From: JBKPCD01 sp046727175
GTDB lineage: Bacteria > Acidobacteriota > Vicinamibacteria > Vicinamibacterales > 2-12-FULL-66-21
Direction of reading: 5' to 3'
NCBI GenBank assembly: GCA_046727175.1
Contig: JBKPCD010000284.1
Span: 1 to 35,267 of the forward strand
Length of the DNA stretch: 35,267 nt
Shown here: piece after piece, positions 1-9,046 of the stretch
Position numbering within the stretch: position 1 is the stretch's first letter
How the letters are laid out: each line of letters begins with the position of its first letter
Notes under the pieces: generated by a model
What the model was told of the DNA's origin: nothing
What the model saw: only the letters and a program-made list of their open reading frames with translations
The model's database searches: none
Made by a program: the position numbers and the translations under genes

Positions 1-140
1 GCGCGTCCACAAACTCCTTGGAAAACGCACAGAGCGCGTTTCCCACAGCTCCCACACGCGTCGTTCTCAACATGTTTGAGGTAAGAAAACTGTTACCTAT
101 GTCCCCGGACAGATCTGTTACCTAGGTCGCCGGCCGGACA
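1..140. mobile_element. Probable end of an IS481-type insertion sequence
   Basis: Two near-direct copies of a word starting CTGTTACCTA lie at 90-110 and 115-138. The first can be read as T-V-T-Y-V-P-G, which resembles the tail found just after the integrase gene in IS481-like elements (recalled from the family, not searched). GGTAA and TTACC at 80-97 form a small inverted repeat. No transposase is in this stretch, so any intact element would continue left of the window. A remnant of such an integrase is present at 20514-20600. Confidence 0.35.
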
Positions 141-149
141 ATCCCAAGT

Positions 150-260
150 CCTCGAATCGTTGAATCGTTGCATCCTCGTATCTTCGAATCCGAACCGCGA
201 ATCCCGAATCCGAATCCCACCAGGCAAGCGAGCTAGCGAGCCACCGAACTACCGAGCTAA
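150..260 (-). repeat. Downstream word array of the MoxR gene
   Basis: On the minus strand four imperfect 8-base units of the GTAGCTCG type occupy 229-260. A second array of GATTCGGG/GATTCGCG-type words at about 150-222 follows them. The array begins about 37 bases beyond the MoxR stop codon and lies in the sense orientation of that gene. The same two words occur in the same order after the oxidoreductase gene ending at 14300. Confidence 0.75.
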
Positions 261-296
261 GGGCGCCAGTTTTCCGAGCAGCTACCGACGCTCGAT

Positions 297-1337
297 TCAC
301 ATCCCAGATCGCGGCACCGCGACGCCCTCGAGGAGCCGATCGATGAGCGTGTCGCTGGTGACGCCCTCCGACTGCGCGTGGAAGTTGGTCAGCAGCCGGT
401 GACGGAGCACGGGATGCGCCAGCGCGCGGATGTCGTCGAAGCTCACGTGATAGCGGCCGCTCGTCAGCGCGCGCGCCTTTGCGCCGAGCACGAGATACTG
501 CGCGGCGCGGACGCTCGCACCGAACGAGAGCCACTTCCTGATCTGGTCCGGCGCGGTTGGTGACTTCGGCCGGCTCGCCCGGACGAGGTTCAGCGCATAT
601 CGCATCACGGGTTCGGCAACCGGGACTCGCCGGACCAGCCGCTGAAACGCCACGAGATCGGGCCCGCTCACCGGACGTTCGAACTTCGGATCCAGAATCG
701 CCGTCGTCGTCCGCACGACCTCGAACTCCTCGTCTTCGGGCGGATGATCGATGACGATGTGGAACATGAAGCGATCGAGCTGAGCCTCGGGCAGCGGGTA
801 GGTGCCCTCGAGCTCGATGGGGTTCTGCGTCGCGAAGACGTAGAACGGCTCCTCGAGCTGATAGGTGCGTCCCTGGATCGTGACGCGATGCTCCTGCATC
901 GCCTCGAGCAGTGCCGACTGTGTCTTGGGCGGCGTCCGGTTGATCTCGTCTGCGAGCACGATGTTCGCGAAGATCGGCCCCGGCGCGAACACCATCTGGC
1001 GCTTTCCGGTGCCCGTGTCCTCCTGGATGATGTCGGTGCCGGTAATATCGGAAGGCATCAGGTCGGGCGTGAACTGGATGCGCGAGAACTTCAGGTCCAG
1101 CACGCGCGCGAGCGTGTGGATGAGCAGTGTCTTCGCGAGGCCCGGCACGCCGACGATCAAGCTGTTGCCGCCGACGAACAGCGTCAGCAGGACCTCGTTG
1201 ACCGTATCCGCCTGACCGATGATCAGCTTCCGCAGCTCGCTGACGATCTGGTCGCGCCCGACCTTCATCTTGTCGGCCAGAGCCACATCATCCGGCGACT
1301 CGAGATCAACGACACCCTGCTGCACCGTGCGATTCAA
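297..1337 (-). CDS. MoxR-family AAA+ ATPase
   Basis: This is a 346-residue cytoplasmic AAA+ ATPase, the usual length for MoxR. Walker A is GVPGLAKT at about residues 63-70 and Walker B is IVLADEIN at about 126-132. The family segment RTPPKTQSALLEAMQE follows, then FATQNP with EGTYPLPEAQLDRF (sensor region). A C-terminal lid domain ends the protein. MoxR ATPases act as chaperone-like remodelers, usually with von Willebrand-domain partners made from the same cluster. The start is TTG at 1337, supported by a strong GGGAGG ribosome site 5 bases upstream. It is the last gene of the 5706-297 cluster. The DUF58 gene that normally follows MoxR is not in the window. The family call is firm; the substrate is unknown. 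Confidence 0.95.
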   Translation of the reverse strand: MNRTVQQGVVDLESPDDVALADKMKVGRDQIVSELRKLIIGQADTVNEVLLTLFVGGNSLIVGVPGLAKTLLIHTLARVLDLKFSRIQFTPDLMPSDITGTDIIQEDTGTGKRQMVFAPGPIFANIVLADEINRTPPKTQSALLEAMQEHRVTIQGRTYQLEEPFYVFATQNPIELEGTYPLPEAQLDRFMFHIVIDHPPEDEEFEVVRTTTAILDPKFERPVSGPDLVAFQRLVRRVPVAEPVMRYALNLVRASRPKSPTAPDQIRKWLSFGASVRAAQYLVLGAKARALTSGRYHVSFDDIRALAHPVLRHRLLTNFHAQSEGVTSDTLIDRLLEGVAVPRSGM

Positions 1338-1373
1338 TGGGACCTCCCTCTGCCTCTGTAACTTTGCTGCTGT

Positions 1374-1477
1374 ATGCCCCGGGCTTCAGCCCGGGGCATG
1401 GTTGTTCGGCGTCTATCCCTCATTTCGACGTTCGTCGCATATCCGCCCGGGGAGTGGCGGGGGCTGAAGCCCCGCCC
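1374..1477. repeat. Pair of REP-like GC hairpins
   Basis: The 163-base gap between MoxR and the DUF4159 gene holds two palindromes. At 1374-1399 twelve-base arms (ATGCCCCGGGCT and its complement) surround a two-base loop. At 1457-1477 the core is GGGGCTGAAGCCCC. Both carry the CTTCAG/CTGAAG centre seen in related hairpins at 30657-30785. They could slow or end transcription between the two genes, but no T-run follows. Confidence 0.75.
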
Positions 1478-1500
1478 TACAGGCGGCTGCGTCAGTCCCG

Positions 1501-2283
1501 TTAGTGAGTCATTCCATACATCACGTAATTGATACCGAATTTGTACGCTTCGTTGTCTAGATCGACCGGGAAGAATCCCGTCCCGGAGAACTCCCAGTAC
1601 TCGCTGATGTCGTTGTTCACATTCGCGATCACCATCAGCCGCTTGTTGGGATCGTTCGCCTCGAAGATTCCCCAGTACGTTGGGATCAGGCTCTGATCGT
1701 AGATCGACGGTATCTTCAGCGCTTCGGGGTGATCGATCTCGAAGAACGAATGGAACACCGCGCTCGTGCCATTGAGCTCGATCCAGCGCGCGTCGGGCAG
1801 GACCCGCCGCATCTGGTCCTGAAGGTTGTCCCAGTCCGGCCCGCGGAAATCATCGAAAATCGCAAAGCCTCCCTTGAGGAGGTACTGCCGGAAGTTCGCG
1901 GCTTCGGTGTCCGAAACACCCCAGAATCCTGGTTCCGCCATGTACGCGATCGGATAATTGAACAACTCGGGATCGTCGAGCGAGAGCACATTCGATCCGT
2001 CGGTCCGAGTGCGCAGGAGCGAAATCTCTTCGAGAATCTTCGTGAAATGCACTTCCCCCTCGGGATAGTCGTGCGACCAGGGCGCACCGCGCCTGCCGTA
2101 GCCTCCGAATCCCGTCGCGTACCGCAGTCGAACGAACACGAAACGGCCGTCGTATTCCGTGTTTCCCTGCACGTCGTACTGCGGACCGGATCGCCGGCTG
2201 CGGCCGTAACTCTGCGCGAGGACGCCAACGGTGGCGAGCGCGAGGACCACGCCGATCGCGAGAACGACGCGCGCCCGTCTCAC
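1501..2283 (-). CDS. DUF4159 domain exported protein
   Basis: This is a 260-residue protein. The N-terminal hydrophobic signal sequence spans about residues 5-23 and is followed by AQSYGRSRR, so the body is probably periplasmic. The rest matches the DUF4159 pattern: an early FVRLRY segment, then a region like an inactive amidotransferase fold (LLKGGFAIFDDFRGPDWDN, about residues 135-155), and a C-terminal FGINYVMYGMTH. DUF4159 proteins commonly sit beside MoxR and von Willebrand-domain genes; their biochemical role is unknown. The start is GTG at 2283, and its GTGA overlaps the TGA stop of the preceding gene, which points to translational coupling. REP-like hairpins, not a word array, follow the stop. 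Confidence 0.85.
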   Translation of the reverse strand: MRRARVVLAIGVVLALATVGVLAQSYGRSRRSGPQYDVQGNTEYDGRFVFVRLRYATGFGGYGRRGAPWSHDYPEGEVHFTKILEEISLLRTRTDGSNVLSLDDPELFNYPIAYMAEPGFWGVSDTEAANFRQYLLKGGFAIFDDFRGPDWDNLQDQMRRVLPDARWIELNGTSAVFHSFFEIDHPEALKIPSIYDQSLIPTYWGIFEANDPNKRLMVIANVNNDISEYWEFSGTGFFPVDLDNEAYKFGINYVMYGMTH

Positions 2284-3287
2284 GGAGTCTCGCTCTCCCT
2301 CGACGTTTTTCCCGCTTCCAGTTCCTTGATCTGGCGGGTCTTGAGCGCGAGCTCCGTGGCGAGCTTCTCGAGCTCGCCCGTATAACGCGCCGGTTCCATG
2401 CTCTCCTTCAGCAGCTTCAGTGCTTCGATCCGCCGCTCGATGTCGCGGCGCTCGAGATACAGGGCGCGAAGCTTCGGATCCGTTGGCAGCGCATCGCCGG
2501 CCTCAGCGGTGCCGAGCGAGACGACCGCGGCAACGCGACCCTGCTTGCCGTCGGCTGACGGCGTCTGCGTCCCCTCGCGCTCGCCGTCGTCGCTGAGGAT
2601 CGGATGCTCAGTCAGCATGATGCCTTCGTGCTCGTACGCGAGCCCGACCTCGCGCTTGGCGTAGTTGAACGCCTCGAGCACGGAGATCCGGTGGTTCTTG
2701 TCGGCATCGGCTTCGTTCCCCGCCAGCGCGTCGACGAAGTACCCACCGAACAGCGTGGCGAACCGCTCGCTGCCGTTTCGTGTTGCGGCGACAATCGTCC
2801 GGCCTGGTGCCGCGAGCGCCTCGACGAACGGACCGCTCGCGCTTGACGCGTTGACGAAGACGATGTGCTTCGAGCGGAGACGCTTGAGCAGCGGCTCGAA
2901 ATCGGCCGGCGTCATGTCGGGACCAGGCAGATTGAACTTCGCGACCTTCCCGTCGAAGCTCCCGTGGCCGATCAGCATGACGAACACGACGTCCTCTTCC
3001 GACGCCTTCGCAAGCGCATCGAACGCCTTCGTGATGGCGTCCTTCGTCGACTTGCCCGTGACGCCCTTTTCGCTCCCGGTTTCGGAGAGAAACGTCATGT
3101 GGTCGCTCCCGACCCCCAGCCGTCCCGACGCCTCCACGAGCGTCGATGCCCAGCGCTGGAACAACTCCGCGTGCTCCGGATCGCCCGACAACCCGACGAT
3201 CACCGTCAGGTACGTCGACTGCGCGATTGCAGGAGACGCGGCAAACAACAGCACGGCCGCGATAATGAATGCTGCAATGAGCTTCAT
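2280..3287 (-). CDS. Caspase-fold (C13/C14-like) exported protein, catalytic Cys replaced
   Basis: This 335-residue protein has a signal peptide (residues 1-22, ending SPAIAQ). A caspase/legumain-like core follows: a beta strand (TYLTVIVG), a His-containing segment LIGHGSFDG with His at about 108, and a strand leading into VFVNASSASGPF at about 143-154. In active C13/C14 peptidases that last position reads like DACYSG with the nucleophile Cys. Here it is Ser, so the protein may be a non-cleaving pseudoprotease. The C-terminal 70 residues are Lys/Glu-rich and likely helical or coiled (RRDIERRIEALKLLKES). The stop overlaps the next gene's GTG. The fold assignment comes from motif reading and needs a profile search. 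Confidence 0.65.
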   Translation of the reverse strand: MKLIAAFIIAAVLLFAASPAIAQSTYLTVIVGLSGDPEHAELFQRWASTLVEASGRLGVGSDHMTFLSETGSEKGVTGKSTKDAITKAFDALAKASEEDVVFVMLIGHGSFDGKVAKFNLPGPDMTPADFEPLLKRLRSKHIVFVNASSASGPFVEALAAPGRTIVAATRNGSERFATLFGGYFVDALAGNEADADKNHRISVLEAFNYAKREVGLAYEHEGIMLTEHPILSDDGEREGTQTPSADGKQGRVAAVVSLGTAEAGDALPTDPKLRALYLERRDIERRIEALKLLKESMEPARYTGELEKLATELALKTRQIKELEAGKTSRESETP

Positions 3288-3379
3288 CGTAACGTTCCGC
3301 CTGCATTTATCAGTGCTCGCGGGGCCCCACCCCCGCTCGCGGCGGCGGGACCGCGTTCGCGGCCCGCCGCCGCAGGCGC

Positions 3380-3417
3380 TTTTCCTTTTTGCCTTTTCCC
3401 TTTTGCCTTTTTTTTGT
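3380..3417 (-). repeat. A/G-rich word array after the von Willebrand-type gene
   Basis: Directly after the TAG stop of the gene ending at 3418, the minus strand reads as imperfect copies of AAAAGGC and AAAAGGG, beginning with an eight-A run. It lies in the 130-base gap before the next gene of the cluster. Confidence 0.65.
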
Positions 3418-5706
3418 CTAGGACATTCCCACTGCGCGTCGATACGTCCACTCGCCGGCCATCAGTGCGAGAATCAGCATCATCACGATCGGCATGTGCC
3501 AGAGATCGCGTTCTTCGGTGGTCGTCACCCCGCGGCCCGAGTACTTCAGATCTTCGGGAAGCGCCGACGCGGTGTCGGTCGTATAGAACCGTCCGCCGGT
3601 CTCTTCCGAAATCCGCCGCAGCCGGGCGGCGTGCATCGTCGCATCGAAGTACTCGGCATCGCCTGGCGCGGCGCGGACGTGCGCAACGCCCTTTCCGATC
3701 GCCGTCGACTCGCGCGAGGCCTCGACCTGGGTCGTGTACAGCCCCTCTGTGGCGGCCACGAACGTGCCCCGGTACTCGCCGTTGCGTTCGCCGGTCCACT
3801 GCAGCGGCACGTCGACGGTCGTGCCGTTGGGATCCTTGATGTGCGCGATTACTCGCGCATCGTTCAGCTCGACGAACGCCTTGTCGACCACCTCCGCCAC
3901 GACGGTCACCGGTTCCCCGGCCTCGACACGCTCCGTTGTCGTATGCACTTCGACCGCGTTTGGCACGCCGTCCACAACCCAGCGAAGCAACTGCCGCCAG
4001 AAGTTCTCGTGGGTCATGTCTTCGAGCGCCATGCTCGCGTGCATCTGCCAGACCCACGAATCCTGCGCCGTGAGCGCCAGCGCCTTGCCGCGTCCGTAGC
4101 GCTGGAACGCCAGCACCGGGTGCGACCGGCGACGCTCGTCGGTACCGTTGAGCAGCACGGTGGCGCCAGGCTTGATCGCCTGCACGGCATTGACACTCGT
4201 CAGCACCGGCAGCTCGTTCCATCGTTTGCTCGATGCTTCTTCCGTCGGCGCAATCTGCGTGATCGCGTGCGCTTCGCCGGCTCGCGTTGGTCGAACCTTC
4301 ATGCGCGCGACCGGCAAGGGATCCTGCTGACGCGCGATGCGCTCGACCACGACCGGCAGCGCGTCGGCGACCGGCGTGCCGGCGTATCCACCTTCGGCGA
4401 ACGAGCGAGGGCCACCGAGCGCAAGCAGCCCACCGCCGCGGCGCTCGACGAACTCCGAGATCATCCGCAGCTGATCGCCGGTGAACGCGCCGGCTTCGAC
4501 CGTCCCGAGGATGATTCCGCTGTACGCGAACAGCTCTTCGCGCGTCTTGGGGAAACCCGCTGCGAGCTCCTCGGGATTGTCCAGCTCCGTGCGCCAGTAT
4601 TTGTTGTCCGCCGTGCGCAACAACGACGCGGCCTGCAGGTTGTGGTCCTCCTTGATTGCCCGATGAATGAACTTGAACTCGAAGCGAGGCTCACCTTCGA
4701 AGTACAGGAGCTTCTCGCGCCGATCGAGCACGTCGATGAGCGTGTCGCGCTGATTGTTCTGTGTCACCAGCTCGCCAGGACGCGGCGCAATACGGAATCG
4801 GAAGACGCGCGCGCCCGGATCCGAAGCGGTGAAACGCACGCGTACCGCCGCCGGCTCGCCGTCGATGGGCAGCTTCACTTGCTGCGATCCGACAATCCGT
4901 CCCTCGTCTTCGACGTCGAGCGTGACGGTCTCTCCTGCAAATCCGGTCTGCGTGACGACGACGTCGACCATGAGCGACGTGCCTTTGAGCGCGGTGCGCG
5001 GCGCGGAGACGCGATCGACCTGCACGTCGCGATCGAGGCGTTCCCGACCGACACCGACGGTGAACACGGGTACGGTCGCCGCTTTGAGCGCGAGAATCGC
5101 ATCGGTGATCGACGCGTCGGTCGTGTCGGCGCCGTCGCTCACGACGACGAGGCCAGCGAGAGGCAGACCCGCAAGCTCCTGCCGCGCGCCGTCGAGCGCC
5201 GAGCCAATCCGCGTCTGTGGGCCGGCAAACGTCAGATCGGTTGGCGAGGCCACGCGCGTCGCGGCCGAAGAGAAGCGGAACGTCTTGACCACGAATCGGT
5301 CCGACAGCGCCTTGTAGAGCGCTGCGTTGGGATCGGCAAACTGCTGACGCGCGTAGAGACCGCGCGCGTTGCCGTTCCAGTCCGCGATCTGCATGCTGCG
5401 CGAGTCGTCGATCAGAACGCCAAGGAAGTTCTGCTGCGGAACTGCCGCCTTGACGACGAGCACGGGACGGAACAGACACACGAGCATCAGGATGAGCGTC
5501 GCGGTGCGGATCGCGACGAGCACGGCTCGGTGACGGCCACCGCTCTTCGCAGGCGCCGAGCGGTACGTCAGGAGCGCGACGCCAATCGCGACTGCGACCA
5601 CGAGTGCGGCGATGTATGCGCCGCTCGACGGCAGAAATCGCACTTCGGCCTGCTGAAAGACGACCGGCCGGTAATTGAAGAGAAACCGAAAGAAAGAGTC
5701 GATCAA
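3418..5706 (-). CDS. Membrane protein with von Willebrand-like and glutamine-amidotransferase-like domains
   Basis: A 762-residue inner-membrane protein. Two membrane spans occur near the N-terminus (about 31-48 and 62-86), followed by a von Willebrand-like domain. Its metal-site motif begins LIDDSRSMQ, giving D-x-S-x-S at about 100-104. Ig-like sequence comes next, then a class I glutamine-amidotransferase-like region (RGGGLLALGGPRSFAEGGY, about 427-445) without a clear catalytic triad. Another beta-rich domain and a last membrane span (about 740-755) end the protein. Proteins of this layout accompany MoxR/DUF58 clusters and probably assemble at the membrane under MoxR control. The start is TTG at 5706 with AGGGGA 6 bases upstream. 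It is the first gene of the cluster. Confidence 0.85.
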   Translation of the reverse strand: MIDSFFRFLFNYRPVVFQQAEVRFLPSSGAYIAALVVAVAIGVALLTYRSAPAKSGGRHRAVLVAIRTATLILMLVCLFRPVLVVKAAVPQQNFLGVLIDDSRSMQIADWNGNARGLYARQQFADPNAALYKALSDRFVVKTFRFSSAATRVASPTDLTFAGPQTRIGSALDGARQELAGLPLAGLVVVSDGADTTDASITDAILALKAATVPVFTVGVGRERLDRDVQVDRVSAPRTALKGTSLMVDVVVTQTGFAGETVTLDVEDEGRIVGSQQVKLPIDGEPAAVRVRFTASDPGARVFRFRIAPRPGELVTQNNQRDTLIDVLDRREKLLYFEGEPRFEFKFIHRAIKEDHNLQAASLLRTADNKYWRTELDNPEELAAGFPKTREELFAYSGIILGTVEAGAFTGDQLRMISEFVERRGGGLLALGGPRSFAEGGYAGTPVADALPVVVERIARQQDPLPVARMKVRPTRAGEAHAITQIAPTEEASSKRWNELPVLTSVNAVQAIKPGATVLLNGTDERRRSHPVLAFQRYGRGKALALTAQDSWVWQMHASMALEDMTHENFWRQLLRWVVDGVPNAVEVHTTTERVEAGEPVTVVAEVVDKAFVELNDARVIAHIKDPNGTTVDVPLQWTGERNGEYRGTFVAATEGLYTTQVEASRESTAIGKGVAHVRAAPGDAEYFDATMHAARLRRISEETGGRFYTTDTASALPEDLKYSGRGVTTTEERDLWHMPIVMMLILALMAGEWTYRRAVGMS

Positions 5707-6025
5707 CGTCGGTCCCCTGTGGATGTTGAGCGGTGCGATCCTTCGACTCGCGCCATTGGCGGATCGTTCAGGACAGGCCCCCGTGAGGCGATTGTATCTA
5801 ACGGCAACTCGTTATTTACAGCTAAAGACGACAGGCGAGGCCGTTCAGCTTCAATCAGGAGACAGGAGACAGGAGACAGGAGTCAGAATCGAGAAGCTAG
5901 AGCGAGCCGGAGGCTTCGCCTCCGGCGTGATTCTGCCGAATTCCGTCCCCGATCCGGTCCCTGTCGCCGACGCTCTCACTTCTCACTTCTAACTTCTAAC
6001 TTCTGGTTTCTGTCTCCGTCCGAGA
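5707..6025. repeat. Non-coding gap with two facing word arrays and a hairpin
   Basis: No gene is visible here. Near 5975-6003 the minus strand carries AGAAGTT/AGAAGTG words starting about 22 bases after the stop of the BNR gene. At 5906-5926 there is a perfect hairpin (GCCGGAGGC, loop TTC). At about 5857-5882 the plus strand carries AGGAGAC repeated with a 7-base period. The two arrays face each other around the hairpin. Confidence 0.7.
5791..5820 (-). promoter_or_regulatory. Possible promoter of the MoxR cluster
   Basis: On the minus strand TACAAT (5796-5791) resembles a -10 box, with TGTAAA 18 bases upstream as a weak -35. It lies 85 bases before the TTG start at 5706. The -35 matches consensus at only three positions, so this is a weak call. 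Confidence 0.25.
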
Positions 6026-9000
6026 TCACCTCGGCAGTGGAACCACCATGAACGTCTGCGGCTGCCCGATTGGTGTCACAGTTTCGCCACTGATTTTTGC
6101 GATTGTTGCTCTGTATCGGCCGGCAGGCATGGGCGGGCCCTGCTGTTGTCCGCCACGGCCGAAGAACTGCGGCGGCTGCTCCTGATCGTCTCCTCCCGGC
6201 TCGCCGCCACGCCCGCCGCCAACGGTCCCGCCGCGACCACCACGTCCACCGGCCGCGTCGGTGGTCTCGCGCGCGGGTGGCTCGCCGCGCAAGTCCCACG
6301 CGATGCGATGCACGCCAGTTGCCTTCGAGAGATTCAGCCGCCTGACCTGCTTGCCGGCGTCGTCGCTAATGTTGAGCACCAGGCTCGAGTCGCCGCCGGC
6401 GGCAGGCCCCACGGTGTAGGTGAACACTGCGCCGTACGGCGGGTTCGGCGTCGATACGTTGCCCCACGCCGCTACATGCTGATTGAGTTGGTCGAACATG
6501 TACGCGTCGCGCAACGGTAGCAGCGTCGCTTCTTCGGTGAGCGCCTGCGGCGTGAGCTCGCGCAGCGGCGTGTAGTCGTCGAGGACGAACACGCCTCGGC
6601 CGAACGTGCCGACGACGAGATCGTTCTCGCGGCTTTGGATCGTGAGATCTCGCGCCTGCGACGTCGGGATGCCGCCGCTCAGCTGCGTCCAGTGCCCGCC
6701 GCCGTCGACACTGAACCAGACGCCGAATTCCATCCCGATGAAGACCAGGTTGCCGTTGACGTGATCCTGGACGATGCTCCACGCGCCGGAGCGCTCAGGG
6801 AGATTGCCCGCGATCGACGTCCAGCTCTTCCCGCGATCCGTACTCCTCATCACGTAGGGCCGAAAGTCGCCGCGCTGATAATTGTTCAGCGTCACGAATA
6901 TGGTGTTCGCATCGCGCGGCGACGGACAGACGTCGGTGACATAGGTGTGCTCGGGCACGTTCGGGAACTGCTCGATCTTTCTCCAGTTCTTTCCGCCGTC
7001 TTCAGTGACCTGCACGAGACCGTCATCGGTGCCGACGTAAATCAGCCCTTCGAGCAGCGGCGATTCGTTGAGCGCCGTGATCGTGCTGAGCCTCGTCGTC
7101 GCCTGGTTGAACGCCACCGAATCCCGCGGCCACACTTTCCCCATGATTGGAACAGTGGCCGGATCGAGGTTGCGTGTGAGATCCGGACTGATTGCCGTCC
7201 ACGAGTCACCGCGGTCGTCGCTCCGATACACACGCTCGCCCGCGAAGTAGAGCCGACGGGCGGAATGCTGACTGACGATCACCGGCGAGTCCCAGTGCCA
7301 TCGACCGAGCACCTGACCTCGACCGCCGCCGCGACCGGCCTGTCCTCCCCGGCCAGCCTGCCCGCCGCGTCCGGCTTCGTTCTCAGCCGGGGGCGCGGGA
7401 CCCTCGACACCCGCCGTGTTCTGCGCGGTCGGCCTAATCTGCCTCGATTGCCCGGTGCGTAAATCCAGCCGCAACAGGTTTCCTTCCTGCGACTGCGCGT
7501 AGACGATGTTGGGATCCTCGGGATCGACGCGGCCTTGAAATCCGTCGCCACCGCCGACGTTGTACCAGTCACTGGTGCGGATCCCTGCGCGGCCGTTCAA
7601 GGTTCGCGATGGACCGCATATCGAGCCGTTGTCCTGCGCGCCGCCGCACACGTGATAGAACGGTCGCGCGTTGTCGGTCGAGATGCGATAGAACTGCGAG
7701 AGCGGCAGGTTCGTGAAGTGGCGCCACGTCTTCATCCCGTCGTACGTTTCATAGAGCCCGCCGTCGTTCCCGATGATCAGGTGGTTCTTGTCGGTCGGAT
7801 CGAACACGATTTCGTGGTGATCGACGTGCACGCCTTGCATGGGAACGATGGACCAGGTCTTCCCGCCGTCAGTGCTGCGGGAGACGTTCGTCCACGGTGA
7901 CCAGATTGTTTCCGGATCGTGCGCATCGACGAAGATCTCGTTGTAGTAGCCAGGATCGCCGCCACGATAGCAGTCGTCGTTTGGCGTGCCGCCGCGGCCA
8001 CCTTGCGGGGTCTCACCCTCTTGCGGCGGCGTCGGTGGCGTTGCGCCGAGCGGACCACAAGGTGCAGGCGGAGGCGGCGGCGTGCCGCCCTGCGCACCGC
8101 CGCGGCCGAACTCTCCGCTGCCCCGTCCACCACCGACGCTCCGACCGATCCTCGTCCACGACGCGCCCGCGTCGTCCGAACGGAAGAACCCGCCCTGACC
8201 ACGCTGCGCCGTGACGAGCGCGTAGACTGTGTTCGTGTTGTGCCAGTTGATGCCGAGACCGATGCGCCCGATGTCCACCGTCGGCAGCCCTTTCGTCAGC
8301 TTCGTCCAGCTCTGACCGGCGTTGGTTGATTTGTAGAGCCCACTCTCCGGTCCGCCGCCGATCAGCTGTCCAACGGCCCGACGTCGCTGATACGCGGCCG
8401 CATAGAGCACGTCCGGCTTCTTCGGATCCATGATCACGTCCGTGACGCCGGTGTCGGGGCTGATCGTGAGCACGGCCTTCCACGTCTTTCCGCCGTCGAC
8501 CGTTTTGTAGAGGCCGCGATCTCCGCCTGCCGACCACAACGGACCAATCGCCGCGACGTAAGCCGTATTGGAGTTGCGCGGATCGATGAGGATTTTTCCA
8601 ATGTGTTCTGAATTCTCGAGGCCCACCCGCGTCCACGTCTTTCCCGCATCGGTCGATTTATAGACACCGTCGCCGAAGCTGACGCTGCGCTGGTTGTTGT
8701 TCTCGCCGGTGCCGAGCCAGACGATGTTCGAATCCTTCGGATCGACGACGACGACAGCGAGCGAATAGGAACCGTACGTGTCGAAGATCGGCGTCCAGGT
8801 ATTGCCGCGGTTCTCTGTCTTCCACAGATTACCCGCTGAAGCGGCGACGTACCACACACTCGGGTTTTTGGGATCGACCTCCACGTCTGAGATACGACCT
8901 GTCGTCAGGCTCGGGCCGATGCTCCTGAAGGCGACGTCTTTCAGCAGATCCACGCTCGGCGCGGAAGGTCCCTGCGCGATGCCCGACACGGTCACGAGCA

Positions 9001-9034
9001 CCGTGAACGCGAGCCACGCTCCTATCCGTCTCAT
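6026..9034 (-). CDS. Exported BNR/sortilin-like beta-propeller protein
   Basis: This is a 1002-residue secreted protein with a signal peptide (MRRIGAWLAFTVLVTVSGIAQ). It carries many BNR/Asp-box repeats of the S-x-D-x-G-x-T-W type (STDAGKTWTRVG, TVDGGKTWKAVL, SDDRGDSWTAIS, VDGGGHWTQLS), spread over two propellers as in VPS10/sortilin-like proteins. Gly/Pro-rich low-complexity linkers lie near residues 300-350, 560-585 and 930-975. The last 60 residues form a small beta domain ending TFMVVPLPR. Such proteins are abundant in Acidobacteria; a glycan- or protein-binding role outside the cell is likely, but catalysis is not shown. The start at 9034 is preferred because GGGAGGAAT lies just upstream. 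A longer reading to 9136 would translate the repeat array. A decayed paralogue lies at 22377-24356. Confidence 0.85.
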   Translation of the reverse strand: MRRIGAWLAFTVLVTVSGIAQGPSAPSVDLLKDVAFRSIGPSLTTGRISDVEVDPKNPSVWYVAASAGNLWKTENRGNTWTPIFDTYGSYSLAVVVVDPKDSNIVWLGTGENNNQRSVSFGDGVYKSTDAGKTWTRVGLENSEHIGKILIDPRNSNTAYVAAIGPLWSAGGDRGLYKTVDGGKTWKAVLTISPDTGVTDVIMDPKKPDVLYAAAYQRRRAVGQLIGGGPESGLYKSTNAGQSWTKLTKGLPTVDIGRIGLGINWHNTNTVYALVTAQRGQGGFFRSDDAGASWTRIGRSVGGGRGSGEFGRGGAQGGTPPPPPAPCGPLGATPPTPPQEGETPQGGRGGTPNDDCYRGGDPGYYNEIFVDAHDPETIWSPWTNVSRSTDGGKTWSIVPMQGVHVDHHEIVFDPTDKNHLIIGNDGGLYETYDGMKTWRHFTNLPLSQFYRISTDNARPFYHVCGGAQDNGSICGPSRTLNGRAGIRTSDWYNVGGGDGFQGRVDPEDPNIVYAQSQEGNLLRLDLRTGQSRQIRPTAQNTAGVEGPAPPAENEAGRGGQAGRGGQAGRGGGRGQVLGRWHWDSPVIVSQHSARRLYFAGERVYRSDDRGDSWTAISPDLTRNLDPATVPIMGKVWPRDSVAFNQATTRLSTITALNESPLLEGLIYVGTDDGLVQVTEDGGKNWRKIEQFPNVPEHTYVTDVCPSPRDANTIFVTLNNYQRGDFRPYVMRSTDRGKSWTSIAGNLPERSGAWSIVQDHVNGNLVFIGMEFGVWFSVDGGGHWTQLSGGIPTSQARDLTIQSRENDLVVGTFGRGVFVLDDYTPLRELTPQALTEEATLLPLRDAYMFDQLNQHVAAWGNVSTPNPPYGAVFTYTVGPAAGGDSSLVLNISDDAGKQVRRLNLSKATGVHRIAWDLRGEPPARETTDAAGGRGGRGGTVGGGRGGEPGGDDQEQPPQFFGRGGQQQGPPMPAGRYRATIAKISGETVTPIGQPQTFMVVPLPR

Positions 9035-9046
9035 GATTCCTCCCTC

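Noticed and set aside
3285..3417. Rho-independent terminator from the T-rich plus strand
   Set aside because: No GC hairpin directly precedes the T-rich run on the relevant strand; it reads better as a word array on the minus strand.
2665..6051. Very long plus-strand open frame
   Set aside because: It is antisense to the von Willebrand-type and caspase-fold genes and is rich in Arg/Ser/Pro as expected of a GC-rich shadow frame; no domain is recognisable.
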